Notes under the pieces: model-generated
What the model saw: only the letters and a program-made list of their open reading frames with translations
The model's database searches: none
What the model was told of the DNA's origin: nothing
Made by a program: the position numbers and the translations under genes
Shown: piece after piece, positions 1 through 6,029 of the stretch
Layout: each line of letters starts with the position of its first letter
How positions within the stretch are numbered: the stretch's first letter is position 1
NCBI GenBank assembly: GCA_900541925.1
Contig: UQMB01000027.1
Location: 1-8,696, forward strand
Source of the DNA: an uncultured Bacteroidales bacterium
Lineage (GTDB): Bacteria > Bacteroidota > Bacteroidia > Bacteroidales > UBA932
DNA: 8,696 nt
Direction of reading: 5' to 3'

Positions 1-337
1 CGTCTTCATCTCCATCCTCCTTCGTTTTCCCCATCCCGTCCGCATCCTCTTCCGGTCTCACTACCTCTCAATCTTACCCTCTGCCTTGCTTCAGCCGGTC
101 TCTTTATGTCTTCTGCCTATGCCCCGATCTTCATTCCCCTTCGCTGCCTCTCGCTATCTTTCTGCATCTTGAATTGTCCTTATCCTGCCTCTTTTCCATT
201 TCTCGCCCTTCGGTCAATCCCTCCGGGACTCCTTCTTTATCTTATCTTTCATTTTCTTCCGGCCACTCAATCTTGCCACTCCTCCTTCTCCTTCTCCTCG
301 GGGCTATACTTCTGTGCTCCAGATGTTCTGCCCGTCG

Positions 338-345
338 CAAATATA
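338..345 (-). promoter_or_regulatory. Possible leftward -7 promoter element (TATATTTG)
   Basis: Read on the minus strand this is TATATTTG, a perfect match to the Bacteroidota -7 consensus TAnnTTTG. The -33 slot (365-368) reads ATCA rather than TTTG, so only half the promoter is convincing. The same 12-mer, GTCGCAAATATA on the + strand, occurs again at 4622-4633 just in front of the esterase gene. A run of nine G (minus strand, 355-363) fills part of the spacer. Confidence 0.35.
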
Positions 346-354
346 GTCTTTTTG

Positions 355-363
355 CCCCCCCCC
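355..363. repeat. C9 homopolymer
   Basis: This is a run of nine C on the + strand (G on the minus strand), preceded by a T-rich stretch. It lies between the possible leftward -7 element (338-345) and a long hairpin (367-405). Homopolymers of this length can vary by slippage; whether this one does cannot be seen from one sequence. Confidence 0.8.
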
Positions 364-366
364 TTG

Positions 367-413
367 ATATGGCTAAAGAGGCAATTTGTGCTCTTTTAGC
401 CATATTGGAGCAC
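367..413. repeat. Two overlapping inverted repeats, second followed by T6
   Basis: ATATGGCTAAAGAG (367-380) pairs with 391-405 with a single bulged base and a 10-base loop. A second pair, GTGCTC (388-393) with GAGCAC (408-413), shares bases with the right arm of the first, so the two hairpins exclude each other. The second is followed by six T (414-419), so a rightward terminator is possible, but no rightward gene is seen to end here. An operator for the leftward promoter candidate is an alternative. Confidence 0.5.
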
Positions 414-739
414 TTTTTTGAGGCTTTTTCGCCCCTTGACCTCTTTTTTACCCCCGCGCCCTTCCGCCCCGTCCCTCGGCCTTTCCCTGCTTTCCTCCAT
501 CCCGATTGTCGTCGCTTTCCGTCCTCTGCCCATCCCGTTTCTTCATCGATTCCAACCTATTCCATCTCCCGCCCGTCCGCTCAAGTCAACATCATCCCGG
601 CCTGGTTCCCATCCCTCTCGGAGACATCCGCCCGTGCTGTCTTCATCTTCCGAGCTTCTGTCGCTTAGTCTCGCCCCGCTCCCGCACCAGTCTCCGTTTG
701 CGCCTTCCTGTGTCCATCCGCCCCTGCCGGCCCCGCGCC

Positions 740-825
740 GTGCGCACCAGGCCCCTTTCTGCGCACGCGGGCTTCTGAAAAACATCGCGGTGAGTGAAAA
801 CGCCCCTGGTGCGCACCGCGATGTT
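740..825. repeat. Two perfect 12-bp inverted repeats that interlock
   Basis: GTGCGCACCAGG (740-751) is perfectly complementary to 805-816, and AACATCGCGGTG (781-792) is perfectly complementary to 814-825. The right arms overlap by three bases (814-816), and the left arm of the second lies in the loop of the first, so both cannot form fully at once. There is no T-tract, so neither is a clear terminator. The function is unknown; this may be a structured RNA or a remnant of a repeat element. Confidence 0.7.
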
Positions 826-881
826 CCACGCGCTGGCGGATGTTCCACGGACGGGCGCTGGCGATAGCGCATGCAAGTATC

Positions 882-952
882 AGCAGGAACGCCGGAATAG
901 GCTCACACCTGGCAGGGGAAGGTGCCGCAGAGGACCATGCTGGGCAGATGGC
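882..952. repeat. Isolated copy of the 84-bp repeat family
   Basis: This copy shares the start AGC(A)GGAA, a short GCC...GGC hairpin, and the block TCACACCTGGCAGGGGAAGG from 903. It matches the copy at 1366-1430 almost base for base over about 50 bases. It stands about 400 bases away from the tandem block, so the unit is both interspersed and tandem. Confidence 0.7.
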
Positions 953-1027
953 GTTCCGGCGAGAGCAGACAAGAGCGGGGGCCGTCGGTAAGGTAAGGCA
1001 AGGCGCGCACAGAGTTTTCCGTAGGCC

Positions 1028-1081
1028 TCGGTCATGACGGGAGGCTCTGCAGGGCCCTTTACGCAGTGTGCTCATGACCGA
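1028..1081. repeat. 10-bp inverted repeat TCGGTCATGA / TCATGACCGA
   Basis: TCGGTCATGA at 1028-1037 is perfectly complementary to 1072-1081, with a 34-base spacer. The same motif recurs as a direct copy, TCGGTCATG, at 1101-1109. The arms contain the palindrome TCATGA. The spacing is long for an RNA hairpin; a protein-binding pair or repeat debris is as likely. Confidence 0.5.
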
Positions 1082-1365
1082 CCCACCCTGCCAGACCCCG
1101 TCGGTCATGCCGCCCCCGGCCAGAACGCTGTCTGGAGGGGGTGTCCTTGACCGAGCCGGACGGAAGTTGCCGCGGCAGTCCCGGCCAAGAGGTCACCGGG
1201 CCGTGGTTCGGAGAGAGTCGGGGAGGGCTTTAGCGATAAGGCACAGCGGAGATGTCCTGCTGGGCGGCGCACCGGGAGCGGGCGGCCTCCTGCTCAACAC
1301 AAAAGCATCGCAGGAGGCTGCCTGTTCCTGTGCGCCCGCTGCCATAGTGCCGGGCCAGGAGCCTG

Positions 1366-1640
1366 AATCACACCTGGCAGGGGAAGGTGCCGCAGAAGGC
1401 CTTGCAGGGCAGATGGGCGAGTCAGGTATGAGCGGAAATGCCGAAAACGGCTCACACATGGAAGCGATGGATGCCGCAGAAGGCCATGCGAGGCAGGTGG
1501 ACAGCCCAGGTAGCAGCGGAAATGCCGGAAACGGCTCACACCTGGCAGCGGAGGATGTCGCAGAGGGCCGCGCGGGGCAGGTTGGCGGTCCAGGTAGCAG
1601 CGGAAATGCCGAAAACGGCTCACACCTGGAAGCGACGGAC
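1366..1640. repeat. 84-bp tandem repeats, about 3.3 copies
   Basis: Copies are in register at 84-base steps: units start at 1431, 1515 and 1599, with a 5'-truncated copy from about 1366 and a last copy that diverges near 1640. Each full unit begins AGCGGAAATGCCG and carries a small hairpin with loop variants (GCCG-AAAA-CGGC in two units, GCCG-GAAA-CGGC in one), then TCACAC(C/A)TGG. Because 84 is a multiple of three, open frames run through it on both strands. Rightward this gives a 28-residue Gly/Ala/Glu-rich repeat in an ORF at 1068-1781; leftward it gives a Cys/Pro-rich repeat at 1193-1678. Neither has a recognisable domain, start signal or neighbouring partner. I treat it as a non-coding repeat, but a repeat protein cannot be excluded. 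Confidence 0.75.
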
Positions 1641-2247
1641 TTCAGCAATGAGCCCGGTGCGGTACTGTGGCGGCACACCCCACCGCACCGTACAGAATCA
1701 GGTCGTCTGTCGTACGGGACGGCCTCGCCGGACAGTTCGGTACAGAAAACGGCCCTGTGGCGTACGCGAGGTTCATCTTAGCGCCGGGGCCGCACGCGGC
1801 GGTGGCAGCAGCGCAGGTCGTCGTGCAGAACGGGCGGCGGGCGCAAGCGGGAGCTGGTGGCGGATAGTAGTGGCGCAGGTGCGACGGAAGTCCATGATGG
1901 CGAGGTGGCTGCAGAGCAGATGCGACACATGCCCGATTCGAGCGGTGGCGGACAAGTGCCTGATAATGAGCAGAATAATGATTTGTCCTGTCTGGTTTTG
2001 CTGACAGGTAAAATGCTCTTTTGCTTGATCGTCAGCGTGTTATCTGCCACCGCCCACTGTGTCGTCCTGAAAAGAGTTTACCAAAAAAAAGTAAACTTTT
2101 ATGGAAGCGAAATGCTATCGGGCGATGCGGCGCGCCCAGGGAAAAATGTCTGTCTTGCCGCGAGATTGTTATCCTTGCCCCCATGTGATGTGAGCATTTA
2201 ATATCAGGCCTGCCGAAAACATCAGACGCAACCATTGAGCCGGCACC
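1641..2247. other. Region without a recognised gene
   Basis: There are only short overlapping frames with no family resemblance. The largest is a + strand frame at 1857-2201 with one hydrophobic stretch and no ribosome-binding site. Small inverted repeats are present, including CCTGTC at 1987-1992 with GACAGG at 2003-2008, and the hairpin at 2075-2097. GC falls from about 1950 on, so this may be an older boundary between repeat DNA and ordinary intergenic DNA. Confidence 0.5.
2075..2100 (+). terminator. Possible weak terminator hairpin around an A8 loop
   Basis: AGTTTAC (2075-2081) pairs perfectly with GTAAACT (2091-2097). The loop is C plus A8 (2082-2090), and TTT follows at 2098-2100. The stem is only seven pairs and AT-rich, and no rightward gene is confirmed in front of it. 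Confidence 0.3.
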
Positions 2248-2275
2248 GCCGCCGGAATGTACGGTATCCGGCGGC
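2248..2275. repeat. Strong GC-rich hairpin
   Basis: GCCGCCGGA (2248-2256) pairs perfectly with TCCGGCGGC (2267-2275) around a 10-base loop. It lies seven bases from a second stem-loop at 2282-2325. There is no T-run on either side, so it is not a standard terminator, though it could protect the 3' end of a leftward esterase transcript. Confidence 0.65.
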
Positions 2276-2281
2276 TACAGA

Positions 2282-2325
2282 TCGGGCGCTGCGGGGAGCT
2301 CGCCGAAGGCTCTCCTCGCGCCCGA
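2282..2325. repeat. Extended two-part stem-loop
   Basis: TCGGGCGC (2282-2289) pairs perfectly with 2318-2325. Inside it, GGGGAGC (2293-2299) pairs with GCTCTCC (2309-2315), with one G-U pair, leaving a 9-base apical loop and a small internal loop. The 8+7-pair stem next to the 2248-2275 hairpin looks like a structured RNA or a pair of 3'-end hairpins downstream of the esterase gene. Confidence 0.6.
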
Positions 2326-2410
2326 CTGTTGCCCGCGTTGTCATCCGAATTGTCTCCACACCTTATTCCTGAAATGAAATCCGAGTCCACTAAATCAGAA
2401 AGCACAAGGT

Positions 2411-2632
2411 GCCCTGCCGCGGGTGTGTGCCGCGGTGCCGTGCCAGTGCCCTGCCGCGGGTGTATGCCGCAGTGCCGTGCCAGGGTTCCGCCGCGAGGCC
2501 CCACTGCCAGGCCGTGCCAAGGTTCCGCCGCGAGGCCCCACTGCCAGGCCGTGCCAGGGTTCCGCCGCGAGGCCTCTCTGCCAGGCCGTGCCAGAACCCT
2601 GCCGCGTGGTCCGTGGTGCCGGGTGCGTGGAC
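2411..2632. repeat. Six-copy 37-bp tandem repeat
   Basis: Units start at 2411, 2448, 2485, 2522, 2559 and 2596 at exactly 37-base steps. Units 1-2 form one subtype (34 of 37 identical) and units 3-5 another (36 of 37 between units 3 and 4); unit 6 is degenerate. The shared core is CNGCCGCG near the start and GTGCCA near the end. Because 37 is not a multiple of three, the same peptide repeat shows up in all three forward frames, which argues against coding. There are no unique spacers, so it is not CRISPR. The array stops four bases short of the esterase stop codon, so in mRNA sense it is the immediate 3' untranslated region. Confidence 0.9.
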
Positions 2633-2635
2633 GGG

Positions 2636-4618
2636 CTATCTGAATATCTTCTGGGCGAAGCTGTGGAGTGATTTGCGCCAAGGCTGCCACTCGTGGTCTC
2701 CCGGATAGGATTCGAAGATGACCTCGACTCCCGCTGAACGCATGCGCTCGACTGCCCTGGTTGTCGGGCCGATTCGTGGATCCTGCTCTCCGCAGCTGAT
2801 ATAGAATACCTTGTGCGAGCGGTTGAACTTGTCGGTGTCGCTGAGCATCCCCGGTATCTCCTTCTCGAAGTCCATCTCCCCGCTGCCTGCTATGCCTCCG
2901 AAGATTCCCGAGGAAAAAAGCCCCACGTTGCCGAACACCTCCGGGGTGCGGAGTCCTATATAGAAGGACTGGCCGCCTCCCATGGAGAGCCCGCACATTG
3001 CGCGGTTCCGTGCCCCCGTCTTCACGCGGAAGTTCTTCTCCACAAACGGTATCACGCAGTTTACCAGCTCGTCGCGGAAGCGCTGCATGCCTTCCCAGCT
3101 GTAGCCGCCCCGCGCTCCCGGGAGATTGCTGTCGGCGGCCACGACTATCATCGGTTCGGCCTTGCCTTCGGCTATCAGGTTGTCCATTATCTCGGCGGTC
3201 AGGCCCTGCTGCATCCAGCCGCGATAGTCCTCTCCGCCTCCGTGCTGTATGTAGAGTACCGGATATCGGCCCTTGCCTTTCTCGTAGGAGGCAGGGGTGT
3301 AGACTTGCAGCGGTCTCCATTCTCCCGTGACGGACGAGAAATAATTGACGAGCCGCACCTGGCCGTGCGGGACATCCTGCACTTTCATGTAGTCAGTCCC
3401 TTCTTCCGGGATGTCCACGGCGCTGGCCATCGTGCCGCAGCCGTAGAAGCTCTCGCTGAGCGGGTCGGAGAACCTCGCCCCGTCGACTTCCAGGAAATAG
3501 TAATGGAATCCGGGTGCGAGCGGGGCTGAAGTCACCCTCCAGACCCCGTCGGCGCCCTGCTTCATCGGATATTTCACATTGCAGATGTCCGCGGCCACGC
3601 GGGATGCGCCGTCTGCCCGGATCTCGAATGAGACGCTCCCGTCGGGGTTGATGCTGCGGCGCGGCGCGGCGGGTCTGCGGGCTGATTTCGCGCTGCGGGC
3701 CGCGTCGAGGAAGTCCACCATGGCGCGGAGGTTTTTCTCGTTGTACATGTTGAAACCGTGACCACCCTCCTCCTCGAGGGTCAGCTCAGTCTTGACTCCG
3801 GCCTTGTCGAGGGTCTCGTAAAACTCCGTGGCCTGGCAGCACGGGACGACATTGTCCTTGACTCCGTGGAAGATGATGACAGGAGGGTCGTCGCCGTCTA
3901 TATAATATATAGGGCTGAGCCTGTCGAATGCGGCCTCGTTGTCGGGGGAGAACTTGAGTCCGATGACATCCTCCTCCGGGCTTACGGCCATGTTCCTCGG
4001 ACCGGCGCAGTCCATCCTGGTCAGGTTGATCGGACCTGACCAGTCACAGGCGGCATCCACGCTGCTGCTCAGTTGCAGGAAGTCGCCTACTGTCCCTTCG
4101 AGTCCTGCGACTCCGCCGGAAGTGGCGGCAAGTGAGGCGAGGTGTCCTCCGGACGAGAATCCTGAGGCGGCGATGAACGAGGTGTCGAATCCATATCTGG
4201 CGGCGTTCCCCCGGATGAACCGTATCACGGCCTTGATGTCCTCAATCTGGGCGGGGAACTTCGCGTCGGAACTTGAGCGGTGGTTCGGGGTCACCACGGC
4301 ATAGCCCGCATCGAGCAGAGCCTGGCAGATGGTGCCGAGGTCGGCCATCCCCTTGGAATTGTTGCTGTACCACGCGCTGCCGTAGATGTGGACGACAACC
4401 GGGTAACTCTCCTTCTTCTCTTTGGGGAGATAGATGTCGAGGCGGTGATAGACCTCGCCGTCTCCGGCATAGTCCACATCGGCGTATTTCCGTGAATACT
4501 CCATCTTGATTTCCGGCATCTGGAATCCTCCGAATCCTCCGGCCGGCTCCCCTTGGGGCTGCGCATGGAGACAGAGCGCGGCGAGGAGCGAAAGTGCTGT
4601 GATGAGTTTCTTCTTCAT
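2636..4618 (-). CDS. Secreted two-domain carbohydrate esterase
   Basis: The predicted product is an exported esterase that removes acyl groups (acetyl or feruloyl are likely) from plant polysaccharide. Residues 1-20 form a signal peptide (MKKK, then a hydrophobic core), probably cut after LHA; the residue before Cys16 is Leu, so it is not a lipoprotein signal. Residues 40-310 are an alpha/beta hydrolase: oxyanion segment HIYGSAW at 77-83, nucleophile Ser155 in GFSSG, Asp255 in HGVKD and His287 in GGHGF. Residues 322-395 look like an immunoglobulin-like E-set/CBM48-type linker, as often precedes CE1 esterases. Residues 415-660 resemble a CE1/esterase-D domain: Ser545 in GLSMG, Asp613 in GEQD and His642 in GDHEW. 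Both triads look intact. The start is fixed by the signal peptide. It stands alone: the 37-bp array follows it, and a carboxylesterase remnant faces the opposite way upstream. The substrate is not readable from sequence. Confidence 0.93.
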   Translation of the reverse strand: MKKKLITALSLLAALCLHAQPQGEPAGGFGGFQMPEIKMEYSRKYADVDYAGDGEVYHRLDIYLPKEKKESYPVVVHIYGSAWYSNNSKGMADLGTICQALLDAGYAVVTPNHRSSSDAKFPAQIEDIKAVIRFIRGNAARYGFDTSFIAASGFSSGGHLASLAATSGGVAGLEGTVGDFLQLSSSVDAACDWSGPINLTRMDCAGPRNMAVSPEEDVIGLKFSPDNEAAFDRLSPIYYIDGDDPPVIIFHGVKDNVVPCCQATEFYETLDKAGVKTELTLEEEGGHGFNMYNEKNLRAMVDFLDAARSAKSARRPAAPRRSINPDGSVSFEIRADGASRVAADICNVKYPMKQGADGVWRVTSAPLAPGFHYYFLEVDGARFSDPLSESFYGCGTMASAVDIPEEGTDYMKVQDVPHGQVRLVNYFSSVTGEWRPLQVYTPASYEKGKGRYPVLYIQHGGGEDYRGWMQQGLTAEIMDNLIAEGKAEPMIVVAADSNLPGARGGYSWEGMQRFRDELVNCVIPFVEKNFRVKTGARNRAMCGLSMGGGQSFYIGLRTPEVFGNVGLFSSGIFGGIAGSGEMDFEKEIPGMLSDTDKFNRSHKVFYISCGEQDPRIGPTTRAVERMRSAGVEVIFESYPGDHEWQPWRKSLHSFAQKIFR

Positions 4619-4625
4619 GATGTCG

Positions 4626-4633
4626 CAAATATA
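4626..4633 (-). promoter_or_regulatory. -7 promoter element of the esterase gene
   Basis: The minus strand reads TATATTTG, a full match to TAnnTTTG, and ends seven bases before the ATG at 4618. Transcription would begin at or within a few bases of the start codon, giving a leaderless or nearly leaderless mRNA with no room for a Shine-Dalgarno site. No TTTG is seen at the expected -33 position (about 4653-4658). Confidence 0.5.
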
Positions 4634-4644
4634 ATGTTTGGCCG

Positions 4645-4677
4645 GTGCCGTTATAACGCATATACCGCATACGGCAC
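4645..4677. promoter_or_regulatory. Inverted repeat upstream of the esterase promoter
   Basis: GTGCCGT (4645-4651) is perfectly complementary to ACGGCAC (4671-4677) with a 19-base AT-richer middle. The middle also contains two near-identical direct copies, ACGCATA and CCGCATA. It covers the -33 zone of the esterase promoter, the usual place for an operator. That role is inferred from position only. Confidence 0.35.
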
Positions 4678-4740
4678 ATGGATAAAACTAATTGAAACAT
4701 CATCCGTGGGCGCAGGCGGCATCACATCGCCTCAGTCCGC

Positions 4741-4908
4741 ACCCGCCGCTTCTCCGCGTGGTCCAATTTCGCCAAATACGGTGACCCTAACGGACGCGAC
4801 GGCGGCGAGTGGGCCCCGTACGGCGAGAGCAACCGGAAGTTTATGGTCTACAAGCTCGACGCCTCCGATAAGGACGCCTCCGCAATGGGCGAGCCCGTGC
4901 TACCTTAA
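4741..4908 (+). pseudogene. 3' remnant of a type-B carboxylesterase
   Basis: A rightward frame ends at TAA 4906-4908. From 4756 it reads AWSNFAKYGDPNG, then EWAPY, then RKFMVYKLD. This order (W-x-N-F-A-K-x-G-D-P-N-G, followed by a W-x-x-Y) is the C-terminal signature of type-B carboxylesterases (para-nitrobenzyl esterase family), whose full proteins are around 500 residues. Only about 50 residues remain. The frame hits a stop at 4693-4695, and the intervening residues (4696-4755) do not resemble the family well. No start codon, promoter or catalytic part is present. The break point is somewhere near 4700-4750. It is a decayed neighbour of the esterase gene, not a functional gene. Confidence 0.65.
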
Positions 4909-4930
4909 ACCACTTCCCGCGAAACCGGAT

Positions 4931-4972
4931 AAAAACTTGGTTCGGCAAACTACAGGTCTGCCGGACCAAGTT
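4931..4972 (-). terminator. Rho-independent terminator of the lipoprotein operon
   Basis: Bases 4934-4947 pair with 4959-4972 over 14 positions, all Watson-Crick except one wobble, around an 11-base loop. On the minus strand the hairpin is followed at once by TTTTT (4935-4931). It starts 22 bases after the lipoprotein stop codon, as expected for the end of that transcript. Confidence 0.85.
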
Positions 4973-4994
4973 CATCTGTACAGGCGGCCGCCTG

Positions 4995-6014
4995 CTATTT
5001 GAAACTTGAGTGGTTCAGCGCGATGCCGATGCATTTGCCGCTGTCTGCGAGTGTCTTGCCTGTGACCGTGTAACTCTTGATCTCTCCGCTTTTGACATTG
5101 ATGAGGCGGAACTTGATAGTGGCGTTTGTGGCGGTGAGGGAGTCGTAGTAGAATGCGACATCACTGCCTTCCTGCACGCCGATGGTGTAGCCTTTCTCTG
5201 TGTATCGGTATTGATAATCTGTGACGACATTAAGAGATGCCCGGTCTTTGAGTATTGGGGTTTTCCGGGGATTTGGATCATAGATCAAGAATGCTATGCT
5301 GGCTTTTGTATCAGGATATGTGTTGTCCGTCTCGTTAACTACCTGCATGCACCAGTCGGAAGCGTCGCCGCTCAACCCGCCATCATCGTTTTTGACAAGT
5401 ACTCTCAACCGTGTTGAGACAGCCCAGTTTCTTACTGTTACCGACAGGGTATTCGCAGCCTTGTCGAATTTATATATGCTGGAGGTATAGACGGATCCGT
5501 CATACCGCGTATAGGCCTGCATCGGGCGGATATCTATTTTGTGTTTGGTGAACCCGACTTCGGTGTCATTGACTTCCACATATTTTGGATAGAACCGTAT
5601 CGTTCTCGGGTTTTCGGTATTGTAGCCGATGTGGGTCGTATATTCATGTGGAGTGTTCGTGCCTTCATATATGGCAGTGATGAAGCCTTCTTCCTTCAGT
5701 TGTGCGATTGTGGTCTCCGAAGGATAACCAAATATGTTCCACTTGCTTCCATCGTACATCAGCATGAACTGTGAGACCATTTCGACTACGCCGGTGTAAT
5801 CGCCGCTGTACCCTCTCCAGTTGTCGAACCAGATGTTGAGGATGTCGCCTTTCTCCCAACCTTTCTTGGGGGCCTTGGTGCCGTCGATGTCGGCCACGCT
5901 TATTTCGAATTTGAGCGCTCCGGTGTCCGGTGTCGCCGGTGTTTCAACTGTTGTCGAGGTCTTGCTGCAGGCGATTGCCGCGAGGGCCGCCAGGATGATT
6001 GCTGCTTTTCTCAT
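4995..6014 (-). CDS. Fimbrillin-like lipoprotein of unknown function
   Basis: This 339-residue protein starts MRKAAIILAALAAIAC. The basic start, hydrophobic core and Cys16 (preceded by Ala-Ile-Ala) fit a lipoprotein signal, and a flexible Thr/Pro-rich linker follows (17-32). The mature N-terminus, with FEISVADIDGTKAPKKGWEK then GDILNIW (about 36-62), resembles the opening strand pattern of fimbrillin/Mfa-type surface proteins (a 'DGTKA ... W-x-KGD-x-I' motif). The rest is rich in Tyr, Thr and alternating hydrophobic residues, consistent with beta-sandwich domains. I do not recognise a named family. It is probably anchored in the outer membrane, and surface exposure is inferred. The start is supported by GAGGAGG eight bases upstream of the ATG. 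It lies 15 bases downstream of a 49-codon gene on the same strand and is followed by a clear terminator, so it is the last gene of a two-gene operon. Confidence 0.85.
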   Translation of the reverse strand: MRKAAIILAALAAIACSKTSTTVETPATPDTGALKFEISVADIDGTKAPKKGWEKGDILNIWFDNWRGYSGDYTGVVEMVSQFMLMYDGSKWNIFGYPSETTIAQLKEEGFITAIYEGTNTPHEYTTHIGYNTENPRTIRFYPKYVEVNDTEVGFTKHKIDIRPMQAYTRYDGSVYTSSIYKFDKAANTLSVTVRNWAVSTRLRVLVKNDDGGLSGDASDWCMQVVNETDNTYPDTKASIAFLIYDPNPRKTPILKDRASLNVVTDYQYRYTEKGYTIGVQEGSDVAFYYDSLTATNATIKFRLINVKSGEIKSYTVTGKTLADSGKCIGIALNHSSFK

Positions 6015-6029
6015 GATTCTGTCCTCCTC

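Larger units (their letters stand above)
1..770. other. Pyrimidine-rich region without a convincing gene
   Basis: The + strand is heavily C/T-biased: in bases 1-300 only about one base in five is a purine (11, 14, 14, 13 and 10 purines in successive 60-base lines). The complementary strand is therefore a long G/A-rich stretch. Open frames here give Ser/Pro/Leu/Phe/Arg-rich low-complexity peptides with no recognisable domain. They overlap one another in several frames, as expected from the base bias alone, so I do not call them genes. If the region is transcribed leftward, the product would be a purine-rich RNA or a leader for a gene beyond the left edge. Confidence 0.6.

Noticed and set aside
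1068..1781. 237-residue rightward open frame through the 84-bp repeats
   Set aside because: It is open mainly because the repeat is 84 bases long and stop-poor; opposite-strand frames are equally open. No ribosome-binding site, domain or signal was seen. A repeat protein remains possible but unsupported.
1857..2201. 114-residue rightward frame with one hydrophobic stretch
   Set aside because: There is no ribosome-binding site or promoter, and no family resemblance; it spans two unrelated inverted repeats.
2411..2632. Possible CRISPR array
   Set aside because: The 37-base units are back to back with no unique spacers, and no cas gene is present.
2257..2708. Three overlapping rightward frames of 82-128 residues
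   Set aside because: All three are read-throughs of the 37-bp tandem array in different frames and run into the antisense of the esterase.
2169..3320. 383-residue leftward frame
   Set aside because: It overlaps the esterase gene in another frame, is Arg/Gly/Pro-rich, and has no recognisable domain.
2813..3529. 238-residue rightward frame
   Set aside because: It is the antisense shadow of the C-terminal esterase domain.
4553..5002. 149-residue rightward frame covering the carboxylesterase remnant
   Set aside because: It is in a different frame from the recognisable carboxylesterase C-terminus and carries no similarity of its own.
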